The notes: generated by a model from the letters alone, not told the origin. A stretch of 64,000 nucleotides of DNA from Chloroflexi bacterium AL-N1 (GCA_013122435.1 WYDT01000002.1:372001-436000), one strand, 5' to 3'; positions 17,394 through 27,816 are shown, counted from the first letter of the stretch. Numbers and translations: made by a program.

Positions 17394-18395
17394 ATGGCAA
17401 TTATGACCGTGCAACAAGCGCTCAATGATACCTTAGGTGAAGAACTTGCCCGTGATCCCAATGTGGTGCTGATGGGTGAGGAAATTGGTGTGTTCCAGGG
17501 CTCTTATCGCGTTACCGAGGGGCTTTTGTCTGAGTTTGGCCCCAAACGTGTAGTCGATATGCCTATTGCGGAAGAAGGTTTTGTTGGTTTGGCGACGGGG
17601 GCTGCCATGCTGGGCCTGCGTCCAGTGGTTGAAATTATGACGATTAACTTTATTCTGGTTGCCATCGATCAGATCGTCAACCACGCCTCTAAAATTCATT
17701 ATATGTTTGGCGGGCAGGCTAGAGTGCCGTTAGTCGTTCGTACACCAAGTGGTGGTATGGGGCAGCTTGCAGCAACACATTCCCAGAGTTTTGAAAACTG
17801 GTTCGCGTATATTCCTGGTTTGAAAGTCGTAGCGCCATCTACGCCATACGATGCAAAAGGTCTGTTACGGGCTGCCATCCGCGACGATGATCCAGTTATT
17901 TTTATTGAGAGTCTGCCACTCTACAGTACCAAGGGTGAAGTGCCAGAAAATGATGACTATGTGCTGCCTATTGGTCTGGCTGACGTCAAGCGTGAAGGTA
18001 CTGATGTGACGGTACTGGCATACTCGCGTATGACGGTTGTTGCGCTGCAGGTTGCCCAACGTCTGGCAGAAGAAGGCATCAGTGTTGAGGTTGTTGATCT
18101 GCGCTCACTACGTCCACTTGATCGCCCTACTATTGTTGAGTCGGTCAAGAAGACGAGTCGTGCGGTGATCATTGAAGAAGATTGGCTTTCTTACGGTATT
18201 GGTGCCGAACTTGCAGCAACGATCCAAGAACAGGCGTTTGACTATCTTGATGCACCAGTGTTGCGGGTCGCCGGATTGGAAGTACCATTGCCATATTCAG
18301 AGCATCTCTCACGGGCATCCAAACCGGGTGCACAGGAATTGACTGATGCCATACATCGTGTCCTTTCTGGTTCACGGAATGGTAGTTACGAGTAA
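17394..18395 (+). CDS. pdhB: pyruvate dehydrogenase E1 component, beta subunit
   Basis: A 333-residue transketolase-type subunit that pairs with PdhA. The pyrimidine-binding region contains MGEEIGVFQGSYRVTEGL, and further marks are PIAEEGFVGLATGAAMLGLRPV and RTPSGGMGQLAATHSQSFE. The C-terminal half ends with the VPLPYSEHLSRASKPG segment. GGTGGAG precedes the ATG, 15 bases after pdhA. Together the two subunits decarboxylate pyruvate and acetylate the lipoyl domain of the E2 protein encoded next. Confidence 0.92.
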   Translation: MAIMTVQQALNDTLGEELARDPNVVLMGEEIGVFQGSYRVTEGLLSEFGPKRVVDMPIAEEGFVGLATGAAMLGLRPVVEIMTINFILVAIDQIVNHASKIHYMFGGQARVPLVVRTPSGGMGQLAATHSQSFENWFAYIPGLKVVAPSTPYDAKGLLRAAIRDDDPVIFIESLPLYSTKGEVPENDDYVLPIGLADVKREGTDVTVLAYSRMTVVALQVAQRLAEEGISVEVVDLRSLRPLDRPTIVESVKKTSRAVIIEEDWLSYGIGAELAATIQEQAFDYLDAPVLRVAGLEVPLPYSEHLSRASKPGAQELTDAIHRVLSGSRNGSYE

Positions 18396-18407
18396 GTATG
18401 GTGTGTA

Positions 18408-18433
18408 ACAAGGGAATCTCAGGATACCCTTGT
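18408..18433 (+). promoter_or_regulatory. hairpin in the pdhB-pdhC gap
   Basis: Arms ACAAGGG (18408-18414) and CCCTTGT (18427-18433) flank a 12-base loop. No T tract follows, so it is more likely an RNA-processing or stability element than a terminator. Confidence 0.4.
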
Positions 18434-18481
18434 CGTTCTCTACTCTGATATTCTTAATTAGGTAAGTAAAGGAGCAACACG

Positions 18482-19777
18482 GTGGCTGAAATCACCATGC
18501 CCCGACTGAGCGATACAATGTCGGAGGGGACTGTTGCACGTTGGCTCAAACAACCTGGCGATACTATTGAGCCAGGTGATATTTTGCTGGAGATCGAAAC
18601 CGATAAAGCTACAATGGAATTAGAAGCCTTCGAGAGCGGCACGCTACAAAAAATCATTATCTCCGAGGGGCAAACCGTGCCTATTGGTGAGGTGATTGGA
18701 ATGATTGGCGATGGACCTCTCGACGAAACAGCAGTCGCTTCCACTCCAGCACCAGCAAGTGTTACTGCACTAACTGCAGAGGCAACTGCAACACCCACAG
18801 CAAGTACGACAATGGCTACGGAGACGCATGTTGAACGTAGCAATGGATCGTCTACTGATGATCATATCAAAGCATCTCCACTTGCGCGTCGGCTGGCAAG
18901 CGAGTATGGGATTGATCTCGCGCAAGTTCAGGGTACTGGCCCTGGTGGGCGTATTGTCAGGGAAAATGTGGAGAACTTCCGCAAGCAAGGGCCTGTATCA
19001 ACGCCTGCGCCTGTGGCAGTGCCAACACCTCCGACACCACCCACGACACCCATACCAACTCCCGCTGCATCGGCATCTGCTGACGAAGTAGTACCGATGA
19101 GTCGTATGCGTCGTGCGATTGCGCGTGCAATGACGGAGTCGAAACCTGGTGTTCCACATATTTATGTGACCATGGAGATCGACATGGCAGAGGCAATGCT
19201 CTTGCGTAAGCAGATCAACGAGAATGGTGCATCTGATGTCAAAGTCTCGGTAAACGATATGGTTATCAAGGCAGCAGCCAAAGCCCTCCTGAAGTTTCCA
19301 GCGTTGAATAGTAGTTATGCCTTTGGCTCTGATGGACAACCTGGTGTTGTGCAACATCCCCATGTGCATGTGAGTGTGGCTGTCGCCATTGAGGATGGTC
19401 TCTTGGCACCAGTTGTGAAAGATGCGGATACCAAGAGTCTGGGAACCATTGCTGCAGATATACGAGAGCTTGCCGGACGGGCACGTGATGGCAAGAGTAA
19501 GCAAACTGATCTAGAGGGCGGAACATTTCAGGTTTCCAATATGGGAATGTTTAATGTGGTTGAGTTTGTCTCGATCATCAGTGTTCCCCAGGCGGCCTCC
19601 CTGTCGGTAGGCGCTGTTCGTCAGACTCCGGTAGTGCGTGATGGGAAGATTGTGGTTGGGCAGGTTATGAATGTGACGTTGAGCGTTGATCATCGGGTCA
19701 CTGATGGAGCGACTGCCGCGCAATATCTTCAGGAGTTGAAGCGATTGCTCGAGATACCAATGAGTATCCTGGTGTAG
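18482..19777 (+). CDS. pdhC: dihydrolipoamide acetyltransferase (E2)
   Basis: A 431-residue E2 with one lipoyl domain (1-78, lipoyl lysine K42 in ETDKATMEL), an Ala/Thr/Pro linker, a peripheral-subunit-binding domain (about 130-165, SPLARRLASEYGIDLAQVQG), a second Pro/Thr linker, and the catalytic core (about 200-431) with active-site DHRVTDGA (H404, D408). The start is GTG 18482, preceded by AAAGGAG. The 86-base gap from pdhB holds a hairpin. Complete pdhABC without lpd implies that E3 is shared and encoded elsewhere. Confidence 0.93.
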   Translation: MAEITMPRLSDTMSEGTVARWLKQPGDTIEPGDILLEIETDKATMELEAFESGTLQKIIISEGQTVPIGEVIGMIGDGPLDETAVASTPAPASVTALTAEATATPTASTTMATETHVERSNGSSTDDHIKASPLARRLASEYGIDLAQVQGTGPGGRIVRENVENFRKQGPVSTPAPVAVPTPPTPPTTPIPTPAASASADEVVPMSRMRRAIARAMTESKPGVPHIYVTMEIDMAEAMLLRKQINENGASDVKVSVNDMVIKAAAKALLKFPALNSSYAFGSDGQPGVVQHPHVHVSVAVAIEDGLLAPVVKDADTKSLGTIAADIRELAGRARDGKSKQTDLEGGTFQVSNMGMFNVVEFVSIISVPQAASLSVGAVRQTPVVRDGKIVVGQVMNVTLSVDHRVTDGATAAQYLQELKRLLEIPMSILV

Positions 19778-19808
19778 CAGCGTTTTGTTTCACACATAGT
19801 TTAGAGAT

Positions 19809-19844
19809 AACCCGTGGCTCATTCAAGCGAATGGACCACGGGTT
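19809..19844. terminator. bidirectional terminator after pdhC
   Basis: Outer arms AACCCGTGG (19809-19817) and CCACGGGTT (19836-19844) with an inner CATTC/GAATG pair make a long hairpin followed by TTGTG. It separates convergent pdhC and the rhomboid gene. The same ACCCGTGG/CCACGGGT stem recurs near 26008. Confidence 0.75.
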
Positions 19845-19848
19845 TGTG

Positions 19849-20562
19849 TTAGCGTCGTGTATACGGTTGGTAACGATAGCGGGGGCGACGTTCTGGCGTG
19901 CGGAAGAAAAATGTCAGGATAAACCCAACCACAAACCCGCCGATGTGGGCACCGTAGGCGATGCCTCCCATCATCTGGGCGGCCTCCGTCAGGCTGGCAT
20001 AGCCGTTGAGTAATTGGCTGACAAACCAAAAAATAATCATTGCCCATGCTGGCACTAAAACGGGGATAAAGAAAAAGATGGGCAACAGGGCGCGGATGGA
20101 TGCAGTTGGATACATAAGCAGATAGGCGCCCATCACACCACTAATGGCGCCAGAAGCACCAATCGATGGAACCGGGGAGTTAGGGGTGAGAAATGCCTGT
20201 GCCAGCACTGCCCCAAAACCACAGAGTAGATAAAAGATGAGATATGAAAAAGAACCGAAGTTATCCTCCACATTGTCGCCAAAAATCCATAAGAACAGCA
20301 AATTGCTACCGATGTGGAGCCAGCCACCGTGCAAAAACATTGAGACCAGAGACTGTTGCAGCACTGGGATGAGGAGACTGAATTCGCCGCCGATTAAGGC
20401 AATCACATCAACCGAACGTACGCCCCATGTCGCAATAAATTCGTTGAGGCCACGTTGTCCCAGCGACAACTCATAGATGAAGGCAAGTATATTGATGGCG
20501 ATTAACAAATGATTGATGATTGGGTAACGACGTGTTGGATTGTTATCGCCGATGGGAATCAT
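19849..20562 (-). CDS. rhomboid family intramembrane serine protease
   Basis: A 237-residue membrane protein with about six helices. Catalytic Ser lies in GASGAISGVMGAY (GxSG) and catalytic His in AYGAHIGGFVVGF; the HIGSNLLFLWIFGDNVED segment supplies the conserved HxxxN of the second helix. The L1-loop after the first helix holds LNEFIATWGV. The C-terminus is a short Arg-rich tail. It cleaves membrane-protein helices in the lipid bilayer; the substrate is unknown. It starts 69 bases after argD on the same strand and may be cotranscribed. Confidence 0.93.
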   Translation of the reverse strand: MIPIGDNNPTRRYPIINHLLIAINILAFIYELSLGQRGLNEFIATWGVRSVDVIALIGGEFSLLIPVLQQSLVSMFLHGGWLHIGSNLLFLWIFGDNVEDNFGSFSYLIFYLLCGFGAVLAQAFLTPNSPVPSIGASGAISGVMGAYLLMYPTASIRALLPIFFFIPVLVPAWAMIIFWFVSQLLNGYASLTEAAQMMGGIAYGAHIGGFVVGFILTFFFRTPERRPRYRYQPYTRR

Positions 20563-20630
20563 ACTACTACCTTTCTTCTTGTGACTGTTTTGCTATCATA
20601 CGGCGTTTGGAAGTTGTTATTATCGCAATG

Positions 20631-21827
20631 CTAACGTCTCATGTTGTCGAAAGCCTGCCCCAATTTATCGATGGTTTCGTCTACGTGCTGGCGCTCAAAG
20701 ATAAGGGGGGGCACAAGCCGTACGATATCTTCGCCAGCGGTTGCCACCAGGATTCCTACATCATGTCCTGCCATACGTACTGCGGCTGCCGGACCATCGA
20801 TCTGAATTCCACGCATCAAGCCTTTACCACGGAGACTCAGGATTTCAGGGCGTTCACTGGCGAGATCCTGCAATGCCTCTGCAAAGTAGTCGCTGACCTC
20901 ACGCACATGCTCAAGAAAGGCGGGATTGGCAATCTTTTCAAAGACCACCTGAGCTGCTGCAGTCACTAATGGCCCGCCACCAAAGGTTGTTCCGTGGTCG
21001 CCAGGATGAATAGTGTCGGCGACTGCTTGAGTCATCAGAATCGCACCGATTGGTAACCCGCCGCCCAGTGGTTTTGCGACGGTCATAATATCAGGGGTCA
21101 TGTGGTACCATTCGTGGGCCCAAAGTGCACCTGTCCGTCCTAACCCACACTGGATCTCATCGAGAATAAGCAGTGCGCCCACAGCATCGCAGCGTTCGCG
21201 CAGGCCCTGCAAGAATGCAGCATCAGCCACACTCAAGCCGCCCTCACCCTGCACTGGTTCAACAATCACGGCACACACATCGTCGATAATTGCCTCATGT
21301 GCCGCAGCAAGATCGTTAAATGGCGCAAAACGCACATCTGGCATGACAGGAGCAAAAGGTGTACGGTATTTTTCACGATGGGTTACCGCGACAGCACCCA
21401 TGGTCCGGCCATGAAATGAGCTGCTAAAAGCAACAATATGGGTTTTGTTTTGGTGCTTATGTTCGTAGGCATACTTACGACTGAACTTCAGTGCACCTTC
21501 AATCGCTTCAGCACCGCTATTGGTGTAAAAAACCCGATCGGCAAACGAACGCTCCACAAGCTGTCTGGCAAGTTCGCCCGCTGGTTGTGTGTGATACAGA
21601 TTTGAGACATGCATCAGTTTTGTGGCTTGTTCAGCAATCACGTGTGATACGTCGGGATCGTTGTACCCTAGCGCATTGACGGCAATCCCCGCTACACAAT
21701 CAAGGTAGCGACGTCCTTCAGTATCAAAAACATAACATCCCTCGCCGCGTTCCAGCACAAAACCTGGACGCGGATACACCTGAAGGATATAGCGTTGCTC
21801 AGTGGCGATTGTATCATCGGCAGACAT
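20631..21827 (-). CDS. argD: acetylornithine/succinylornithine family aminotransferase
   Basis: A 398-residue class III PLP aminotransferase. Characteristic segments are FYTNSGAEAIEGALKFSRKYA, FSSSFHGRTMGAVAVTHREKYR, LDEIQCGLGRTGALWAHE (PLP-ring Asp) and MTVAKPLGGGLPIGA with the Schiff-base lysine. GTTFGGGPLV near residue 285 fits ArgD. A strong AAGGAGGGG lies before the ATG. ArgD makes N-acetylornithine for arginine synthesis; no other arg gene is adjacent, so a 4-aminobutyrate or ornithine aminotransferase remains possible. Confidence 0.85.
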   Translation of the reverse strand: MSADDTIATEQRYILQVYPRPGFVLERGEGCYVFDTEGRRYLDCVAGIAVNALGYNDPDVSHVIAEQATKLMHVSNLYHTQPAGELARQLVERSFADRVFYTNSGAEAIEGALKFSRKYAYEHKHQNKTHIVAFSSSFHGRTMGAVAVTHREKYRTPFAPVMPDVRFAPFNDLAAAHEAIIDDVCAVIVEPVQGEGGLSVADAAFLQGLRERCDAVGALLILDEIQCGLGRTGALWAHEWYHMTPDIMTVAKPLGGGLPIGAILMTQAVADTIHPGDHGTTFGGGPLVTAAAQVVFEKIANPAFLEHVREVSDYFAEALQDLASERPEILSLRGKGLMRGIQIDGPAAAVRMAGHDVGILVATAGEDIVRLVPPLIFERQHVDETIDKLGQAFDNMRR

Positions 21828-22378
21828 CGCCCCTCCTTTTACTTACATTTGTGATAACACATGGGCCTACTCGGTAAGAGAAAGTATAACACAAATGCTT
21901 TTGGTTTTATTTAGCTACTTACACAATGGTATAACACGATACCGATGATTATTCCGATAAGATAGAAACCTTTTGGCTACATTAATAAAAATTAATATGA
22001 GTTATACGTCATATATTACAATATTTATTTACAAAATTCACTAAATGTAGCTTGATAATATTTCTTCTTAAAGCCAAATATGTTTATTATAATCAATGTA
22101 TTTTCCTGTAAATAGAAAATATTTTGTGGTAGTTTGATGATGTTTTTTAGGTTATTTACTTTTTTGTGTTTTATGGTATTATACGCATTAACTCAGATGG
22201 CCATCATAATATGATATTTTCCTCTCGATCTGTAGGTACGTAGAGAAGAGTTGGTGGTTGGTATCATTTGTGTCCTTTGCCCCAATCTTATGGACACATG
22301 GGTAGTTAGTCCTGTCCACGATATTGTTTCACAAATGGTTTAGTTTTTTACAATTAGCTTTAGCGGAGGAGGCTCGTC
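21828..22378. other. AT-rich intergenic region upstream of the subtilisin gene
   Basis: No credible ORF. A candidate extended -10 (TGG-TATTAT) ends at 22182 and an inverted repeat TGTGTCC/GGACACA lies at 22269-22298 in what would be the leader of the protease gene. The first 400 bases are very AT-rich. Confidence 0.5.
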
Positions 22379-24880
22379 GTGAAGTTGAGTTGGGTAAGTC
22401 GATGGATAGTAGTGGTCGTTATGGTGTCGTTCGTATTGCCCCTTAGTGTATTGGCGCAGTCGTCGGATCAGGCGCCTGCAAAAATCGATTCTGCAATATT
22501 AGCTCAACAGGGAAGAGCAGAGACAACCTTTTGGGTCTTGATGGAAGCGAAGGCAGATCTAAGTCCGGCCTTTACGATACAGGATTGGCAGGAACGGGGT
22601 GAGTTTGTCGTTGATACGTTGCAGGAGGTTGCGCGAAACAGCCAGAGTGACGTCCGTAAATTACTCGATAATGAAGGGGTCGTATATGAGTCTTTCTGGG
22701 TCTCTAATGCGATTCAGGTCACCGGAGATGTCGATCTTGCAAAAGAAATCTCCGTTCGTTCTGAGGTGGAGCAGATTATTGCTGATGAAGCTATACCCTT
22801 GCCTGAGTTAGTCCCCGGCACGGATGAACCACGGCTTAGTGCGCTTGAATGGAACATTGAACGTGTACGTGCAAGTGAGGTGTGGTCAGATTATGGCACG
22901 CGTGGTGAAGGTATTATCGTTGCCAACATCGATAGTGGTGTGCAATTTGACCACCCGGCGTTAGTGAATCAGTATCGTGGTACACAGAGTGGTGGCGGTT
23001 TTGATCATAATCACAACTGGTTTGATCCCTCTGAGGTTTGTGGTTCACCGTCCGTCGAGCCATGTGATAACAATGGCCATGGAACCCACACGATGGGCAC
23101 AATGGTTGGTGATGATGGTGGTGGCAATCAAATAGGTGTAGCCCCTGGGGTTAAGTGGATTGCTGCAAAGGGGTGCGAATCCCGTGGATGTTCACGTGCT
23201 GCATTGCTCGGTTCCGGTGAGTGGGTTCTTGCCCCAACCGATCTCAACAATGAAAACCCCCGCGCTGATTTGCGCCCGCACATTGTGAACAACTCGTGGG
23301 GTGGCCCATCAGGAGATCCATGGTATCAGGATGTGGTTGATGCCTGGATTGCAGCGGGTATGTTTCCGGCTTTTTCCAATGGCAACAGTGGACCTTCATG
23401 TAATACGTCAGGTGTTCCCGGTGAATATATTGCAAGTTATTCTGTCGGCTCATTTGATATCAACAATGAGATCGCCAGCACCTCTAGCCGTGGTTCATCA
23501 TCATTTGCTGGTGAAGTCAAACCGAATATCGCCGCCCCTGGTGTGAATGTTCGTAGCAGTGTCCCTGGTGATAATTATAGCTCATTCAGCGGCACATCAA
23601 TGGCCGCTCCACATGTGGCAGCCACTATCGCATTGATGTGGTCAGCAGCACCATCGCTGGTTGGTGATGTGGAAGGTACGCGTAGTATTCTTGATGATAT
23701 TGCGATAGATACAGAAGATCTTACCTGTGGTGGAACGCCGGAAGATAACAATGTGTGGGGGGAAGGTCGCCTTGATAGTTATGCTGCCGTGAACCAATCA
23801 CCGCGTGGCCCGGTCGGTACCCTGGAGGGGCGTGTGGTCGATGCTGAGAGTGGCAAACCACTGGAAGGTGTGAGTTTAGCTATCACAGGTGAATTTGATC
23901 GAAGCACTATTACTGATGCAGATGGTGATTATAGCCTTTCGCTACCGGTCGGCACGTACAGCATGAGTGCTGCGACCTTTGGGTATGTGGCTCTTGATGT
24001 GGGTGACATAGTCATCAGTGAAGATGCAACCACCACTCAGAACATCGAACTCACTGCTGCACCATCGCAGCCTATGTACGGTAGAGTCGTTGACTCTCGT
24101 GGATCACCAGTGCCGCAAGCACAAATTACTGTTCTTGGAACACCGCTGGATACGGTCTTTACCAACCGTGGTGGTGGCTATGTGATACCAAGTATTCCCG
24201 AGGGGGATTATGAGATCTTGGTCGAAGCGGGGCTTTGTTACGAAGCACAGACCAAGAGTATGACCGTTGATAGTCGAGAACAGGTTGGTTTTAGATTGGC
24301 TGCACGGTCAGATAGTTATGGATACAGTTGTCGTGTAGAACGTTTCAACTATACTGAAGCAGAACTCCCACTAGAGCTAAGTGGTGATGATGTTGCTTTG
24401 GAAGTAGCGTTGCCTTTCGATTTTGTGTTCTATGGTGAGACGTATACAAGGACATTTGTTGCTTCTAATGGGTTTGTCAATTTTCTGGCTCCACAGCGCA
24501 ACTTTTTCAACGGTCCAATTCCCAGTGCATCTGCGCCTAATGCAGCTATCTACCCATTCTGGGATGACTTTGTGGTCGATGATGAAGCAGCTGTCTATGC
24601 TGAGGAACGTGGAACGGCACCAAATCGCGAGTTTGTGATCCAGTGGCGCAATGTGCGGTTCTTCCTGGATACGACCCGTCGCCTTGACATCGAACTCACA
24701 CTCTTCGAAGATGGTCGTGTCAGGACACAATACACGAATATTGCAGACGATGAACGTGAACAGGGTTCCTCGGCCACGATTGGCATTGAGAATGCCGACG
24801 GTACGGTTGCATTGCAATATTCAACGGCAGAAGTATCAATCATTAATGACATGGCGATCATGTTTTCGCCGCCACGATAG
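22379..24880 (+). CDS. secreted subtilisin (S8) protease with regulatory-like repeats
   Basis: An 833-residue exported protease. A signal peptide (1-26, cleavage near VLAQS) and an I9-like prodomain (about 45-140) precede the S8 domain: Asp185 in ANIDSGVQFDHP, His234 in NNGHGTHTMGT, Asn336 in FSNGNSGPS, Ser407 in FSGTSMAAPH. Two carboxypeptidase-regulatory-like beta-sandwiches follow (about 480-560 and 565-640), then a C-terminal beta-rich domain (about 650-833; FYGETYTRTFVASNGFVNF) resembling those on bacillopeptidase F-like enzymes. GTG 22379 follows GGAGGAGG. Likely an extracellular nutritional protease. Confidence 0.92.
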   Translation: MKLSWVSRWIVVVVMVSFVLPLSVLAQSSDQAPAKIDSAILAQQGRAETTFWVLMEAKADLSPAFTIQDWQERGEFVVDTLQEVARNSQSDVRKLLDNEGVVYESFWVSNAIQVTGDVDLAKEISVRSEVEQIIADEAIPLPELVPGTDEPRLSALEWNIERVRASEVWSDYGTRGEGIIVANIDSGVQFDHPALVNQYRGTQSGGGFDHNHNWFDPSEVCGSPSVEPCDNNGHGTHTMGTMVGDDGGGNQIGVAPGVKWIAAKGCESRGCSRAALLGSGEWVLAPTDLNNENPRADLRPHIVNNSWGGPSGDPWYQDVVDAWIAAGMFPAFSNGNSGPSCNTSGVPGEYIASYSVGSFDINNEIASTSSRGSSSFAGEVKPNIAAPGVNVRSSVPGDNYSSFSGTSMAAPHVAATIALMWSAAPSLVGDVEGTRSILDDIAIDTEDLTCGGTPEDNNVWGEGRLDSYAAVNQSPRGPVGTLEGRVVDAESGKPLEGVSLAITGEFDRSTITDADGDYSLSLPVGTYSMSAATFGYVALDVGDIVISEDATTTQNIELTAAPSQPMYGRVVDSRGSPVPQAQITVLGTPLDTVFTNRGGGYVIPSIPEGDYEILVEAGLCYEAQTKSMTVDSREQVGFRLAARSDSYGYSCRVERFNYTEAELPLELSGDDVALEVALPFDFVFYGETYTRTFVASNGFVNFLAPQRNFFNGPIPSASAPNAAIYPFWDDFVVDDEAAVYAEERGTAPNREFVIQWRNVRFFLDTTRRLDIELTLFEDGRVRTQYTNIADDEREQGSSATIGIENADGTVALQYSTAEVSIINDMAIMFSPPR

Positions 24881-24949
24881 AATTATGACAGCGGGGCATT
24901 GAGGAGTGAGAAGAGTGAGTTCTGGTGGAATGTGGACTAACATACAGAG

Positions 24950-24980
24950 CGCTATGGTCTCTCATAAGGCCATAGCGTTT
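24950..24980 (+). terminator. terminator after the subtilisin gene
   Basis: CGCTATGG (24950-24957) and CCATAGCG (24970-24977) form an 8-bp stem with a 12-base loop, followed by TTTCTTT. Confidence 0.8.
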
Positions 24981-25066
24981 CTTTACACGCCGTGTGACTC
25001 TACGTTTGTGTCGTAAGCACGGTATCATGAATATATCGTAAGAGCTACCCAGATGCAACGTATGCG

Positions 25067-25684
25067 ATGATTGATCAAAGACGTTCAGATAGACAAAAAC
25101 ATAATCGATGCAAGTACATTGCCATCCTGCTATGTATGATGGTGGCGTTAGTGGTTTTGGTTGATGTACAGGCCACGCAAACGCAAGCAACGTTTGTCAA
25201 TGAAGTGGCATACTTTCGTTTTGATGTACCGCCTGTCCCTGAGACATTCGTATTCAGGAGCGACGATCCGGCGGTGATCCAGGAAGCGCGTGATGTACTT
25301 AATGGTAATCATTCAAGTCGCATGATTATCGGTACTATCGTGAAACAACCGCGCGACTATAATGCCCCCTGGAGCTATCACCTCGATCCTGCGTCAGTAC
25401 GTTTTGCTGATAATGCTGTCGAGGTGTGTGATGCAACGATCCAGTTTGTTGAGGACCATCTCGCTGAGATATGTGGTGCGACACTCCCTGATTGTGAGTG
25501 GTGTCCCTGGAGTTCACGTGTCATTGCTGAAGTTGCTGCTGACACAACCCCTACACCCACACCAATTCCAACGGCAACACCGACCGTTGTGGTACCTCCG
25601 ACCCGCACACCAATACTGACTCCCACACCTTCTCCTGAACCAGAATACCTACATTATCTTCCCTTTGTAGCACGTGGGAAGTAG
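25067..25684 (+). CDS. secreted BP74-like domain protein
   Basis: A 205-residue exported protein. A membrane/signal helix (about 18-38) follows a basic start. Residues about 45-150 form a domain with YFRFDVPPVPETFVFRSDDP, IGTIVKQPRDYNAPWSYHLDP and VEVCDATIQFVEDHL, which I associate with the BP74 N-terminal-like family of secreted proteins; two CxxC-like Cys (CEWCPW) may form a disulfide. A Pro/Thr linker (TPTPTPIPTATPT) leads to a C-terminal YLPFVARGK tail. Function is unknown. No strong ribosome site precedes the ATG. Confidence 0.7.
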   Translation: MIDQRRSDRQKHNRCKYIAILLCMMVALVVLVDVQATQTQATFVNEVAYFRFDVPPVPETFVFRSDDPAVIQEARDVLNGNHSSRMIIGTIVKQPRDYNAPWSYHLDPASVRFADNAVEVCDATIQFVEDHLAEICGATLPDCEWCPWSSRVIAEVAADTTPTPTPIPTATPTVVVPPTRTPILTPTPSPEPEYLHYLPFVARGK

Positions 25685-26067
25685 ACTCCAATAGTCATAC
25701 CATACTTGACATAAAAATATCCACGTTCAAAATGTGAAGATTTTAGCTGCTCAAGGTTGATATTCTTTTCCACTCGTGGGAGGTCTTGATCGATATTTTT
25801 TAGACAGTGCGTGTTGCCTCGTTGTCATCCTGAGCAACTCACCCTATGTTTTGTGATATTTCCTTATTTGGTAAGTGTTAGCACGGTGGAGCGATGGAGC
25901 AGTTGAGCCACAGCCAACACCCGTAGGTATGTGGCTAACTTGTCTACCTGTCTCACTGCTTGAGTGGTGGGTTTCAAGCGGTGAGATAAAAAGGCTTTTC
26001 TCACACAACCACGGGTAGATTGATCATCCACCCGTGGTCATTACCTCCCCCCGTATTGGACAGTATG
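25685..26067. other. intergenic region with a hairpin terminator
   Basis: No credible gene. At 26008-26038 ACCACGGGT and ACCCGTGGT form a 9-bp stem that can terminate the permease transcript from the right; its arms repeat the stem of the pdhC terminator at 19809. The rest shows nothing clear. Confidence 0.55.
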
Positions 26068-27816
26068 TTACGGTGTTAGACTAGCACCACCGCTTTGTTG
26101 GATTTCCTGGAGTGCGGCAGTGTGGATAGGATCGGTTACCCCCAGCACATAAATTGCAATGAGACCGATAATACCAGCAACAGTTACATAATAGATCGTA
26201 GGAATGATCGTTTTACGTAAGGTTGCCCCTTCTTGTCCCAACAAACCAACAGTTGCAGATGCTGCCACAACATTGTGGATGGCAATCATATTGCCTGCTG
26301 CAGCCCCGACTGCCTGTAAAGCCACAACCATCGTTCCCGAGATGAGCAAGCGATCGGCGACCCCATGTTGGAAGAGGGTGAACATCAGATTACTAACGGT
26401 ATTACTACCGGCAATGAAGGCTCCTAATGCCCCAATGGAGGGTGCAAACAGTGGCCAGATGGCTCCCACATTGACAGAAACCCATTCCGCCATAGCCACT
26501 GGCATACTCGGTAGTTCGGCTGCATTGACCCCGGAATTGATATAGACACGTACCATCGGAATGGTAAAGATAAGGACAAATCCGGCTCCCAGAATGACTT
26601 TGCTTGAGTCAACCACCGCAGAGCGCAGTTCGCCTCCTTTCATGCGGTGCATAAAGTAGGTGATCAATACGACGAAGACCATGAGCATGCCCGGCAGGTA
26701 GAGTGGTGTTGTCGTTGCGGTTATTTCAGTCCCGAGGATAGCAGGCCAACTAATCTGTATTGTTCGTAACCAACCACCGACCGGCAAGCCTGGCAAACGT
26801 GTAATGACCAGGAAGACCGCTAATAATACATAAGGGAACCACGCCAACCAGAGCGGAATGGGCGGCTTTGATGCCAGCGTATCGAGTTTGATCTCCAGAC
26901 TTCCTAACCATTCGTTTGGCCATTCGCTGGCCGGTGCAAAATCCCAGGTATCTTTAGGGACTAAAAAGCCTTTGCGAGCGGCATAGACGACAATCGCTAA
27001 ACCAATCAGACCGCCAAACAGGGAAGGAAATTCTGGTCCTAAAAACACTCCTGTGAGTGTATACGGAATGGTAAAGGCAAGACCCCCGAAAATCGCGAAC
27101 GGCAGAATAGATAATCCTTCTGTCCACGATTTATTACGGCCAAAGAAACGTGTCACCATCATAACCATCAGCAGCGGTATAATTGTGCCAACAATCCCAT
27201 GAATAAGCGCCGATTGCGCCGTAATTATTTGCCGGTATGCCTCAAAATTTGAGCCCAGAGCAAGCAAGGTGCTATCGAGAGTTTCACTTTGCAAACCTCC
27301 CGTAACACCGACAATAATAGGTGTGCCAACTGCACCAAAAGTAACTGGCGTACTCTGGATCATCATTCCAACCACCACCGCTGCCATTGCAGGGAATCCG
27401 AGTGCCACAAGCAGCGGTCCAGCAATCGCGGCGGGTGTACCGAAGCCCGAAGCCCCCTCGATAAATGAACCAAACAACCACGCAATAATGACAATCTGAA
27501 CCCTTCGATCCTGACTAATGTTCGTAAAACCATTACGAATAGCTGTCACAGCCCCAGAATACTTCAGCGTATTCAACAAGAGAATGGCACCAAAGATAAT
27601 AAACAGAATATCAAAGGTGACAAATAACCCTTGGATTGTGGAAGCGGCAACCTGAGCAAAAGGCACCTGCCAGAACAAGAGAGCGATCACGACAGCAAGA
27701 ACGTACACAATGGGCATGGCCAAACGCGCAGGCCAGCGCAACCCAACCATCAACACAGCAGCAACTAAAATCGGCGTCACTGCTAACAGTGCTTGTAGAG
27801 CAAGATTCATCGACAC
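26068..27816 (-). CDS. lldP: L-lactate/glycolate permease (LctP family)
   Basis: A 582-residue polytopic membrane protein of the lactate permease family, with about 14 helices. Typical stretches are [22 protein letters not shown] and [19 protein letters not shown]. The family imports lactate and glycolate with protons. It lies downstream of the fused glycolate oxidase on the same strand (272-base gap holding a 16-bp palindrome), so glycolate uptake (GlcA role) is the best context-based guess. The C-terminal extension is short and polar. Confidence 0.9.
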   Translation of the reverse strand: MSMNLALQALLAVTPILVAAVLMVGLRWPARLAMPIVYVLAVVIALLFWQVPFAQVAASTIQGLFVTFDILFIIFGAILLLNTLKYSGAVTAIRNGFTNISQDRRVQIVIIAWLFGSFIEGASGFGTPAAIAGPLLVALGFPAMAAVVVGMMIQSTPVTFGAVGTPIIVGVTGGLQSETLDSTLLALGSNFEAYRQIITAQSALIHGIVGTIIPLLMVMMVTRFFGRNKSWTEGLSILPFAIFGGLAFTIPYTLTGVFLGPEFPSLFGGLIGLAIVVYAARKGFLVPKDTWDFAPASEWPNEWLGSLEIKLDTLASKPPIPLWLAWFPYVLLAVFLVITRLPGLPVGGWLRTIQISWPAILGTEITATTTPLYLPGMLMVFVVLITYFMHRMKGGELRSAVVDSSKVILGAGFVLIFTIPMVRVYINSGVNAAELPSMPVAMAEWVSVNVGAIWPLFAPSIGALGAFIAGSNTVSNLMFTLFQHGVADRLLISGTMVVALQAVGAAAGNMIAIHNVVAASATVGLLGQEGATLRKTIIPTIYYVTVAGIIGLIAIYVLGVTDPIHTAALQEIQQSGGASLTP

